The notes beneath the pieces were generated by a model, which made no database searches, was not told the origin of the DNA, and was given only the letters and a program-made list of their open reading frames with translations. Of a stretch of 6,500 nucleotides of DNA, positions 1 to 5,458 are shown piece by piece (position 1 is the stretch's first letter; each line of letters starts with the position of its first letter). Made by a program: the position numbers and the translations under genes. The stretch is from Chloroflexota bacterium (GTDB lineage: Bacteria; Chloroflexota; Anaerolineae; Promineifilales; Promineifilaceae), in NCBI GenBank assembly GCA_030599405.1, contig JAUVOB010000085.1, forward strand, positions 1-6,500, read 5' to 3'.

Positions 1-90
1 AAGAAGGGTTTTGAGCTTCGCCGGGCCGATTCCCTTTACTAGGTTGAAACCCAGCCAATACTTGAGATATGGATCAACTACCGTGGACAT
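1..90 (-). CDS. dprA: DprA/Smf-like DNA-processing protein, N-terminal fragment
   Basis: Only the first 30 codons are present; the gene runs off the left edge. The frame opens at the ATG at 90 and reads MSTVVDPYLKYWLGFNLVKG followed by IGPAKLKTLL. The YWLGFN stretch followed by a helix-hairpin-helix-like G-I-G-P-A-K block and a leucine pair matches the usual start of DprA proteins, which bind single-stranded DNA and load RecA during natural transformation. The call rests on this short stretch; another helix-hairpin-helix protein is possible. No Shine-Dalgarno sequence precedes the ATG. A strong promoter sits so close that the mRNA probably begins at the start codon. A TTG at 126 is in frame, but it lies inside the -35 box and also lacks a ribosome site. 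The preceding gene, rimM, ends 93 nt upstream. Confidence 0.72.
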   Translation of the reverse strand, partial: MSTVVDPYLKYWLGFNLVKGIGPAKLKTLL

Positions 91-97
91 GAAGACG

Positions 98-126
98 AGG
101 ATAAGACGTAGGCAGTACCGTGTCAA
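98..126 (-). promoter_or_regulatory. Sigma70-type promoter for the dprA-like gene
   Basis: On the minus strand TTGACA (126-121) is followed after 17 nt by TATCCT (103-98). That is a perfect -35 box, consensus spacing and a near-consensus -10 box. Transcription should start about 7 nt past the -10 box, near 90-91, at the ATG of the dprA-like gene. It is the only promoter-like element found in the 93-nt gap after rimM, so the gene may be uncoupled from the ribosomal operon, although read-through is possible because no terminator is visible. Confidence 0.65.
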
Positions 127-183
127 GTAATGAGTTCAAGTGGACCCATTGAGACAGCAGAAGATCGCCTACTATCTAGCAGA

Positions 184-753
184 TCAGGGGATTAAACCCG
201 GCATCAATCTTACGGTTACTACACCAGACTCAAAATCAATATCGCGTATCACCTCGCTGATATCCGGCAATAGGATTTCAGCATCAGAGGCCTTGACAAC
301 GAACACGTTGTTCGCCTTCGTTTCTAATACCTCGCTTATATCACCGAGGTATTCCTGATCTTCTGTATAAACCTTCAACCCGATGAGCTGGTAAAGGTAA
401 TATTCTCCATCCTGTAATGGTAGTCCCTCTGATTCAGGAATTTGCACTAACTGAGATCGGAGCAGATTTGCTGAATTACGATCGTCACAGCCAGCTAGCT
501 TAAGCAAAGCCCATGACTTATGAAAACGAATACTCTCAACCTTTTTGAGAATGGGATTAGCGTGCCCGATGTAAACCTCATCTAGCCAGGTGAAGCGTTC
601 CGGCAACTCTGATATGACATCGACTCGCATTTCCCCTTGAACCCCGTGCGGTTTCAAGATTCGTCCGATTACCAAAAAACGAGGCTCGGTTGATTTGTTT
701 ACCGAGCCCCGTTGCCTATCGACGGGTTTTGAATTTAGATTGTCGTTAGTCAA
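184..753 (-). CDS. rimM: Ribosome maturation factor RimM
   Basis: RimM is a cytoplasmic factor for 30S subunit maturation that binds ribosomal protein S19 during assembly of the 16S 3' (head) domain. The 189-residue product has the expected two-part layout. An N-terminal RimM barrel covers about residues 26-110 and opens with GRILKPHGVQGEMRV at 30-44. A C-terminal PRC barrel covers about 115-188, with DGEYYLYQLIGL near 115-126 and the closing LLPDISEVIRDID block at 161-173. The first 25 residues are an extra polar tail with little family counterpart. The start is TTG at 753: it is the only start-like codon between the in-frame TAG that ends the KH gene and the conserved domain, with a weak AAGAGA site upstream. 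The gene lies 21 nt after the KH gene in the ffh-rpsP operon. The usual partner trmD does not follow; a dprA-like gene does. Confidence 0.95.
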   Translation of the reverse strand: MTNDNLNSKPVDRQRGSVNKSTEPRFLVIGRILKPHGVQGEMRVDVISELPERFTWLDEVYIGHANPILKKVESIRFHKSWALLKLAGCDDRNSANLLRSQLVQIPESEGLPLQDGEYYLYQLIGLKVYTEDQEYLGDISEVLETKANNVFVVKASDAEILLPDISEVIRDIDFESGVVTVRLMPGLIP

Positions 754-774
754 AGATAGTTTTCTCTTACAGGT

Positions 775-1020
775 CTATACAATCTCTAAGGATATGCGTT
801 TTCCCATTCTCGTTGCGAGTACCTGAAGCAACATGCGGATACTGTTTACGACAACACCACCTTTGCCAATTACCCGCCCCATATCGGAGCTGGCAACACT
901 TACCTCCAGGTAGATCGTTGAGCGTTCTTCGTACTCGTAGACTGAGACCTGATCAGGATCGTCTACAATGGACTTAACTATATATTCGACGAATTCTTCG
1001 CACTCTGACACCTTATTCAA
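775..1020 (-). CDS. khpA: KhpA/YlqC-type KH-domain RNA-binding protein
   Basis: This is a small single-KH-domain RNA-binding protein of the YlqC/KhpA family. In other bacteria family members pair with KhpB/Jag and bind many transcripts. I place the start at the TTG at 1020, giving 81 residues, close to the family's usual 75-85. A GAGGAG ribosome site (1033-1028) stands 7 nt before this TTG. The product begins MNKVSECEEFVEYIVKSIVD and contains the KH signature RVIGKGG at 49-55, whose GKGG loop is the nucleic-acid-binding turn, then ends in the typical GKRISLEIV. A longer frame from an ATG at 1071 would overlap rpsP by 47 nt and add 17 residues unlike the family. A GTG at 1009-1011 is a less likely alternative. 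The gene lies 4 nt after rpsP and 21 nt before rimM, the usual position for this family. Confidence 0.92.
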   Translation of the reverse strand: MNKVSECEEFVEYIVKSIVDDPDQVSVYEYEERSTIYLEVSVASSDMGRVIGKGGVVVNSIRMLLQVLATRMGKRISLEIV

Positions 1021-1024
1021 GTGT

Positions 1025-1417
1025 CTACTCCTCTTCTTCCAGCTCAACCGCTGTCTCAACATCTGAGACAACGACTGTTTCCTCGATTGGCAATTCCTGA
1101 TCGGTTGCCGGCGTCACGCCGGCATACTCGGCCACTAACAGCTCACGTGCTTCTCCCTGTCGCATGCGCGTCAGTCTGTCCATCGTACCCTGTTTTGATA
1201 GCAATCTTTCAACGGCATCGGATGGTTGGGCGCCTACGCTGAGCCAATACAGCGCTCGATCCTCATTAATGAGATACTCAAGCGGTTCGGTTCGCGGGTT
1301 GTAGTGACCAATTCGTTCGACAATTCGACCATCACGTTTGAACTTCGCATCTGTCACAACAATCCGATAACTTGGTTGTTTTTTTGCTCCAGTGCGACTT
1401 AAACGAATTCGTAGCAT
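1025..1417 (-). CDS. rpsP: Small ribosomal subunit protein bS16 with long acidic tail
   Basis: bS16 is an assembly protein of the 30S body that binds 16S rRNA. The N-terminal half is unmistakable: MLRIRLSRTGAKKQPSYRIV, then DAKFKRDGRIVERIGHYNP at 23-41, and the ALYWLSVGAQPSDAVERLL segment at 55-73. The protein is 130 residues long, whereas most bS16 proteins are about 80-90. The extra 40-45 residues form an acidic, probably disordered tail ending in four glutamates. The ATG at 1417 is preceded by an AGAGGA ribosome site 7 nt upstream. The gene starts 53 nt after ffh and ends 4 nt before the KH gene, so it sits inside the ffh operon. No convincing separate promoter is visible in the 53-nt gap. 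Confidence 0.97.
   Translation of the reverse strand: MLRIRLSRTGAKKQPSYRIVVTDAKFKRDGRIVERIGHYNPRTEPLEYLINEDRALYWLSVGAQPSDAVERLLSKQGTMDRLTRMRQGEARELLVAEYAGVTPATDQELPIEETVVVSDVETAVELEEEE
1028..1033 (-). promoter_or_regulatory. Ribosome binding site of khpA inside the rpsP tail
   Basis: GAGGAG at 1033-1028 lies 7 nt before the TTG at 1020 and decides that start. The same six bases are the last two glutamate codons of rpsP, so the site is embedded in the upstream coding sequence. The arrangement favours translational coupling of the two genes. Confidence 0.75.
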
Positions 1418-1470
1418 ATTCTAGTCCTCTCCATAACTTCTAGATCAATCAATTATCGATTCAAACAATA

Positions 1471-2805
1471 TTACATGCGACCGCCAAATAAGCTGGCTAA
1501 GTTGCGTTTCCGGCCCCCCCGCCCAAGTTGTTTCATCATTCGCTGCATCTGCCGGAATTGACGCAGTAATGCGTTGACGTCCTGTACCTGTGTGCCTGAG
1601 CCGGCAGCTATTCGCCGCTTCCTACTGGCCTTAATGATCTTAGGGCTGTGACGTTCTCTTGGTGTCATCGAGCGTATGATCGCCTCAATCCGCTTTAACT
1701 CACCCTCTGCTCCGCTAAGGTCGACGTCACCTGCGATCTTGCCTACGCCGGGTATCATATCAAGGAGCTGTCCCATAGGTCCCATTTTCTTCAATTGCTG
1801 CATCTGTCCGAGAAAATCCTCTAAATCGAATTTGCCAGACAGCAATCTGCGACCTGCCGCTTCCGCCTCTTCCTGATCCATCTCGGTTTGAGCTTTCTCA
1901 ATTAATGTAAGTACATCGCCCATTCCCAAGATGCGATCAGCCATCCGATCGGGATGGAATAGCTCAAGATCTGTTAATTTTTCTCCGGTGGCAAGAAACT
2001 TCAAGGGCACGCCGGTGACTTCGCGCATAGAAATCGCCGCACCGCCTCGGGCGTCACCGTCAATCTTGGTCATTATGAGACCGGTTAGATTAACCGCCTG
2101 GTCGAAATCTGACGCAACGCGTACTGCTTCTTGCCCGGTCATCGCATCGGCAACCAGGATTGTTTCAATTGGATTAACCGCAGACTTAATAGCCCTGAGT
2201 TCGTCCATCTTCATCTCATCGATGTTTAGCCGGCCCGCTGTATCTAGAATCACAACCGTGGCGCCAGTTTCGACAGCTCTCCTTACGGCATGAGATGCGA
2301 CATCGACAGGATCAACCTCGTTACCTTCCTGAAATACCGGAATCTCAATCTGGCGTCCCAACGTCTCAAGCTGGTCGATCGCTGCTGGTCTGTAGACATC
2401 GGCTGCCACCAAGAGAGGTCTTCTCCCCTCCTTCCGTAAGCGGATAGATAGTTTGGCTGCCGTTGTGGTCTTTCCGGATCCCTGCAAGCCAACTAGCATT
2501 ATGACAGCAGGAGATTGCATACCAAGATTAAGTCTGCCGGGTTCACCAAGCGTATTGATAAGCTCATCACGAACGATCTTTACGACTTGCTGACCAGGAG
2601 TGAGGCTTTGCATGACCTCGTGTCCAACTGCTCGTTCGCGAACTCTGGCTACGAAGTTTTTGACTACCTTGTAATTAACATCGGCCTCAAGTAGGGCCAG
2701 TCGCACTTCTCGCATAGCCACATCGACGTCAGCTTCGGTGAGTTTTCCTCTCCGACGCAGTCCGTCAAATGTTGCCTGAAGGCGATTTCCGAGTGACTCA
2801 AACAC
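1471..2805 (-). CDS. ffh: Signal recognition particle GTPase Ffh (SRP54)
   Basis: Ffh is the protein part of the bacterial signal recognition particle. With SRP RNA and the receptor FtsY it delivers nascent membrane proteins to the translocon. The 444-residue product has the complete layout: an N helical bundle (about 1-88); a G domain with P-loop GLQGSGKTTT at 106-115, DVYRPAA at 136-142, DTAGRL at 188-193 and TKIDGDARGG at 246-255; and a methionine-rich M domain from about 320 that holds the signal peptide groove. SRP RNA is contacted by the RKRRIAAGSG block at 395-404. The start is GTG at 2805; an in-frame TAG lies just upstream at 2814-2812, so no longer start exists. Only a weak AGTAG-like ribosome site precedes it, and a leader hairpin ends 18 nt upstream. 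It is the first gene of the ffh-rpsP-khpA-rimM operon, with its own promoter 169 nt downstream of metK's stop region. Confidence 0.98.
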   Translation of the reverse strand: MFESLGNRLQATFDGLRRRGKLTEADVDVAMREVRLALLEADVNYKVVKNFVARVRERAVGHEVMQSLTPGQQVVKIVRDELINTLGEPGRLNLGMQSPAVIMLVGLQGSGKTTTAAKLSIRLRKEGRRPLLVAADVYRPAAIDQLETLGRQIEIPVFQEGNEVDPVDVASHAVRRAVETGATVVILDTAGRLNIDEMKMDELRAIKSAVNPIETILVADAMTGQEAVRVASDFDQAVNLTGLIMTKIDGDARGGAAISMREVTGVPLKFLATGEKLTDLELFHPDRMADRILGMGDVLTLIEKAQTEMDQEEAEAAGRRLLSGKFDLEDFLGQMQQLKKMGPMGQLLDMIPGVGKIAGDVDLSGAEGELKRIEAIIRSMTPRERHSPKIIKASRKRRIAAGSGTQVQDVNALLRQFRQMQRMMKQLGRGGRKRNLASLFGGRM

Positions 2806-2823
2806 AGATATCTACTCATGAAC

Positions 2824-2880
2824 AGACCCGCCATGGCTTGCTAATACTTTCACTCAGCAGAAGCAAGACCTGCCGGGTCT
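2824..2880 (-). promoter_or_regulatory. Hairpin in the ffh operon leader RNA
   Basis: Perfect 7-nt inverted arms, AGACCCG (2880-2874) and CGGGTCT (2830-2824), enclose a second pair, CTTGC and GCAAG. Between the two stems is a partly paired 6x6 internal loop, and the terminal loop is about 21 nt. The element lies after the predicted transcription start and ends 18 nt before the GTG of ffh. No U-tract follows, so it is not a simple terminator. It lacks the conserved GGAAGGAAGCAGCC-type loop, so it is not SRP RNA. It may affect translation or stability of the operon mRNA, but its function is unknown. Confidence 0.45.
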
Positions 2881-2908
2881 CGTTACCATATTTCCCGTAA
2901 ACTCATTG

Positions 2909-2937
2909 ATTCTAGCTTAGCCGACTAGGGGAGTCAA
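2909..2937 (-). promoter_or_regulatory. Sigma70-type promoter of the ffh-rpsP-khpA-rimM operon
   Basis: TTGACT (2937-2932) and TAGAAT (2914-2909) are separated by exactly 17 nt on the minus strand, a near-consensus promoter. The expected start near 2902 gives a leader of about 97 nt before the GTG of ffh. It lies in the 169-nt gap after metK and separates the ffh operon from the riboswitch-controlled metK unit. I see no strong U-tract terminator for metK in this gap. Confidence 0.75.
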
Positions 2938-2974
2938 GCACCTCCTACAACTCTATGAACAGCATCGACCATCT

Positions 2975-4201
2975 TCATGCGCTTTCAGATACCTTCGCAA
3001 CTGCCTTGCGCAATAAGGATGCACGGGAAGTGTCCTCCCAAGGCGCCTCAATATCATCCCGTCCAAAGTGTCCATAGGTCGCAGTTGGTTGGTAGAGCGG
3101 CCTGCGTAATCCAAGGTCTCGAATAATCGCGCCAGGCCTTAGATCAAAATTATCTTCGATTATGTCAACAAGAATCTCGTCAGAATAATCGCTTGTACCG
3201 AATGTTTCAACGTTTATGGACAGAGGATCGGCAACTCCAATAGCGTAGGCCAGCTGGACTTCACATCGATTCGCCAAGTTCGCGGCCACGAGGTTTTTCG
3301 CCACCCATCTGGCAGCATAAGCTGCGCTTCGATCGACCTTGGTACAGTCCTTACCGCTGAACGCTCCCCCACCGTGTCGACCCATGCCTCCATACGTGTC
3401 GACGATGATTTTCCGGCCGGTTAGACCAGCATCACCCATAGGTCCACCAATTACGAATCGACCAGTGGGATTAACAAAAATCCGCAGCTCATCGTCAACC
3501 ATATCCCGTGGAAGAACCGGCATTATCACTTGATCGATTATCCCCTGCCTAATTTCCTCATTGCTTACGTCTGGTTCATGTTGTGTGCTTACTAATACGG
3601 TATGTACGCGTTTTGGTCTACCGAAACCATATTCCACCGTAACTTGCGCTTTGCCGTCAGGACGGACCCAGGGCAGTATGTTGGCTTTTCTTACCTTGGC
3701 TAACTGGCGAGTTAGCTTATGGGCCAGGTCTATCGGCATCGGCATCAGGTTTTCCGTTTCATCACAGGCAAACCCAAACATCATTCCCTGGTCACCAGCA
3801 CCAACCGCCGCGATTTCGGCTTCATCATCGCCGTTTTTCCTATACTCCATGGCTACATCAACACCTTGAGCGATATCCGGACTTTGGCTGGCAATAGCTA
3901 CCTGTACACCACAGGTTCGTCCGTCAAATCCCTTTGCGCTGTCATCATAGCCAATGTTCAATACAACCTGGCGTACAAGTTCGTCATAGTTGATTGAAGC
4001 CGTCGTCGTAATCTCACCTAGCAACATGACGAAGCCGGTCTTTACGGCAGCCTCACAAGCGACACGCGCCATTGAGTCCTGCTTTAGGATCGCGTCCAAG
4101 ACAGCGTCGCTAATCTGATCGCACATCTTATCAGGATGGCCCTCAGTCACGGACTCGGACGTAAACAGTAGTTTTGGTGAATTCACGAATGTACTACCCA
4201 T
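2975..4201 (-). CDS. metK: S-adenosylmethionine synthase
   Basis: MetK makes S-adenosylmethionine from methionine and ATP in the cytoplasm, releasing phosphate and pyrophosphate. The 408-residue product has the family's three-domain layout and its signatures: [13 protein letters not shown] at 13-25 (ATP and methionine site), GAGDQG at 135-140, and the glycine-rich GGGAFSGKD at 277-285 followed by [17 protein letters not shown]. Most family members read KDPTKVD or KDPSKVD here, whereas this protein reads KDCTKVD. The start is the ATG at 4201, preceded by GGAGG at 8 nt. The open frame continues 36 codons further back to an ATG at 4309, but that stretch is the riboswitch terminator and spacer, so it is rejected. 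The gene has its own promoter and a SAM-I riboswitch and is probably a single-gene unit between fabI and ffh. Confidence 0.97.
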   Translation of the reverse strand: MGSTFVNSPKLLFTSESVTEGHPDKMCDQISDAVLDAILKQDSMARVACEAAVKTGFVMLLGEITTTASINYDELVRQVVLNIGYDDSAKGFDGRTCGVQVAIASQSPDIAQGVDVAMEYRKNGDDEAEIAAVGAGDQGMMFGFACDETENLMPMPIDLAHKLTRQLAKVRKANILPWVRPDGKAQVTVEYGFGRPKRVHTVLVSTQHEPDVSNEEIRQGIIDQVIMPVLPRDMVDDELRIFVNPTGRFVIGGPMGDAGLTGRKIIVDTYGGMGRHGGGAFSGKDCTKVDRSAAYAARWVAKNLVAANLANRCEVQLAYAIGVADPLSINVETFGTSDYSDEILVDIIEDNFDLRPGAIIRDLGLRRPLYQPTATYGHFGRDDIEAPWEDTSRASLLRKAVAKVSESA

Positions 4202-4209
4202 GAAAATAT

Positions 4210-4214
4210 CCTCC
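4210..4214 (-). promoter_or_regulatory. Ribosome binding site that fixes the metK start
   Basis: GGAGG at 4214-4210 lies 8 nt before the ATG at 4201-4199. It marks the true start and rules out the in-frame ATG at 4309. The site lies after the riboswitch terminator, so only read-through transcripts carry it. Confidence 0.85.
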
Positions 4215-4269
4215 AGAATCATTAAATCTATTGTGAATCTTGGCCTCAGAATGGAAGCCAGCATCTCAC

Positions 4270-4301
4270 AAAAAAAAAGCCCCTTGAACTGGTCAAGAGG
4301 C
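4270..4301 (-). terminator. Riboswitch-controlled intrinsic terminator before metK
   Basis: GCCTCTTGA (4301-4293) pairs with TCAAGGGGC (4287-4279) in a 9-bp stem with one G-U pair and a 5-nt loop, followed immediately by nine T (4278-4270). This is a classic rho-independent terminator. Its left arm CCTCTT (4300-4295) can instead pair with AAGAGG (4326-4321), which overlaps the 3' strand of aptamer helix P1. SAM-bound aptamer would free the terminator; without SAM the antiterminator would form and metK would be transcribed. Confidence 0.93.
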
Positions 4302-4323
4302 TCGCACAATACAGACGTTTCCT

Positions 4324-4422
4324 CTTATCATCCAGCTGCTGCTGCCGGAGTTAGCACCTTCCCGCTCTATCGGGGGGTTGCTGCAGTTTCATAGGGCCGG
4401 TCCCTCCACTGCTCTGGATAAG
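4324..4422 (-). ncRNA. SAM-I (S-box) riboswitch aptamer upstream of metK
   Basis: The 99-nt leader segment matches the SAM-I consensus nearly throughout. P1 is CTTATC (4422-4417) with GATAAG (4329-4324). Between these come AGAG, GGAGGGA, GGCCC, TGAAA, GCAACC and GGTGCTAACTCC in canonical order. P2 can pair GCAGT with ACTGC, P3 is CCCG with CGGG, and P4 pairs TCCGGC with GCTGGA with one G-U pair; the altered bases remain paired. The element binds SAM, the product of the downstream enzyme, so it gives feedback control of metK. It starts about 28 nt after the predicted transcription start and is followed by an antiterminator/terminator pair, indicating transcriptional control. Confidence 0.97.
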
Positions 4423-4456
4423 GATTTATTGTAAAGTTTCGCTTAAAGCTCGGCTA

Positions 4457-4484
4457 AGTATACCGGTTCCGGTGGCCTTGTCAA
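4457..4484 (-). promoter_or_regulatory. Sigma70-type promoter of the metK riboswitch transcript
   Basis: TTGACA (4484-4479) is a perfect -35 box; 16 nt later comes TATACT (4462-4457), one base from the consensus -10. The expected start near 4450 places the SAM-I aptamer at the 5' end of the transcript and gives a leader of about 250 nt before metK. The promoter lies about 60 nt after the fabI stop, in a gap without a strong terminator, so some read-through from fabI into the riboswitch is possible. Confidence 0.8.
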
Positions 4485-4543
4485 ACAGGAGGAACTCACC
4501 TTAGCCGAAAGATTATCGGTAGAAATTGTGACAACTAATCGGA

Positions 4544-5335
4544 TTATTCCCACTTTTCGGGCGGCTCAGGCATGCCCAGTATATGATAGCCCGCATCGAC
4601 GTGGACCACCTCACCGGTTATGCCACTTCCAAGATCACTGCAAAGCCAGACGGCCGTACGCCCCACCTCATCTTGATCTACGTTTCGTCTCAAGGGGTTA
4701 CGTTCTTCCGTATAACGGAGCATCTTTCGGAACCCAGCGATTCCCGCCGCGGAAAGAGTCTTGATCGGTCCGGCGGATATGGCGTTTACCCGGATTCCAT
4801 CCGGACCTAGATCCGCCGCCAAGTACCTTACGCTTGCTTCAAGCGCAGCCTTGGCAACTCCCATCACGTTGTAGTGCGGTACAGCTTTCTCCGCTCCATA
4901 GTAGGTCATGGTCAAGACGCTTCCACCGTCTGACATCAGGCCAATAGCTTGGCGTGTCAAAGCAACCAGGCTGTAAGCACTGATATCCAAAGCCATCGAG
5001 AATCCATCCCTACTAGTATGAACAAACCTACCGGTGAGGTCTTCTTGCTTCGCGAAAGCAACAGAATGCACCAGTATGTCAATTGATCCGAAATGCGCAG
5101 CTGCCTTATCAAAGACATTCGTAATGTCCTCATCTTTTGTCACATCTGCCATCTCTACGAAAGATACACCTATTTGCTCGGCGAGCGGCATTACCCTTCT
5201 TTCTAACTGCGGGATGCCATAGCTGAAACCTATTTCCGCTCCCTGTTCATGGAATGCCTTTGCGATGCCCCATGCAATCGACCTCTTGTTTGCTATTCCA
5301 AATATTAGTGCCTTTTTTCCTTCCAAAAGCTTCAT
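4544..5335 (-). CDS. fabI: Enoyl-[acyl-carrier-protein] reductase FabI
   Basis: FabI catalyses the last step of each type II fatty-acid elongation cycle, the NAD(P)H-dependent reduction of trans-2-enoyl-ACP. The 263-residue product fits the family length and fold, a divergent short-chain dehydrogenase. The cofactor loop [13 protein letters not shown] is at 13-25, and HSVAFA is at 90-95. The active-site tyrosines fall at Y145 and Y155 with K162, in [19 protein letters not shown], the Y-x6-K pattern of Fab[14 protein letters not shown] at 187-199 forms the substrate-binding loop. The ATG at 5335 has a GGAGAG ribosome site 8 nt upstream. It follows two lipid genes by 123 nt and precedes the metK riboswitch; a candidate promoter and a perfect palindrome occupy the upstream gap. 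The FabI motifs make FabL, FabV or an ordinary ketoreductase unlikely. Confidence 0.96.
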   Translation of the reverse strand: MKLLEGKKALIFGIANKRSIAWGIAKAFHEQGAEIGFSYGIPQLERRVMPLAEQIGVSFVEMADVTKDEDITNVFDKAAAHFGSIDILVHSVAFAKQEDLTGRFVHTSRDGFSMALDISAYSLVALTRQAIGLMSDGGSVLTMTYYGAEKAVPHYNVMGVAKAALEASVRYLAADLGPDGIRVNAISAGPIKTLSAAGIAGFRKMLRYTEERNPLRRNVDQDEVGRTAVWLCSDLGSGITGEVVHVDAGYHILGMPEPPEKWE

Positions 5336-5397
5336 GCTCGATACTCTCCAATGAGGGGAATGTTTTTACTGTGGGTTACTAAATGGTTTGGGGTAAT

Positions 5398-5418
5398 GAA
5401 CGCCTATGATAGGCGTTC
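5398..5418. repeat. Perfect 21-bp palindrome upstream of fabI
   Basis: Ten-base arms GAACGCCTAT and ATAGGCGTTC flank a single central base (G on the plus strand). It lies 62 nt before the fabI start and 40 nt after the preceding gene. Neither side carries a T-tract, so it is not a standard intrinsic terminator. The strict DNA symmetry and position just after a candidate promoter suggest a repressor operator. As RNA it could also fold into a 9-bp hairpin with a 3-nt loop that protects or ends a transcript. Confidence 0.6.
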
Positions 5419-5426
5419 GACAACAG

Positions 5427-5456
5427 TGTATAGGCTGCTACACAAATACGCCGCAA
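5427..5456 (-). promoter_or_regulatory. Possible sigma70-type promoter of fabI
   Basis: TTGCGG (5456-5451) and TATACA (5432-5427) are 18 nt apart on the minus strand. The -10 is good, the -35 moderate. The predicted start near 5420 would put the 21-bp palindrome at about +2 to +22. The box begins just inside the end of the phosphatidyltransferase gene. This is the best candidate in the gap, but clearly weaker than the metK, ffh and dprA promoters. Confidence 0.4.
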
Positions 5457-5458
5457 TG

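Noticed and set aside
123..141. Direct repeat ACTTGA on the minus strand, 13 nt apart, upstream of the dprA-like gene
   Set aside because: Six bases repeated once is weak, and one copy overlaps the -35 box; probably chance.
1021..1071. 17-residue extension of the KH protein from an ATG at 1071
   Set aside because: It overlaps the rpsP tail by 47 nt, is unlike KhpA proteins, and the TTG at 1020 has a better ribosome site and family-like length.
1418..1470. Internal promoter between ffh and rpsP
   Set aside because: The AT-rich gap has no pair of boxes at acceptable spacing; the operon promoter upstream of ffh suffices.
1931..2293. Plus-strand 120-codon open frame within ffh
   Set aside because: It lies opposite a certain ffh coding region, has no recognisable domain and no ribosome site evidence; a shadow frame. 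The same applies to the other plus-strand frames opposite metK, fabI, rpsP and the phosphatidyltransferase.
2854..2889. Eleven-codon leader peptide frame (MVTRPGRSCFC) before ffh
   Set aside because: No run of regulatory codons and no clear ribosome site; a frame this short arises easily by chance. Kept only as a remark on the leader.
2806..2902. Leader hairpin as SRP RNA (ffs) next to ffh
   Set aside because: The conserved SRP RNA tetraloop and asymmetric-loop sequence are absent, and the paired region is too short.
4202..4309. 36-codon in-frame extension of metK back to an ATG at 4309
   Set aside because: It would translate the terminator hairpin and U-tract, the extra residues do not resemble MetK, and the ATG at 4201 has a strong GGAGG site.
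4501..4543. Terminator for fabI
   Set aside because: Only a 4-bp CCGA/TCGG pairing is visible, without a T-tract; not supportable.
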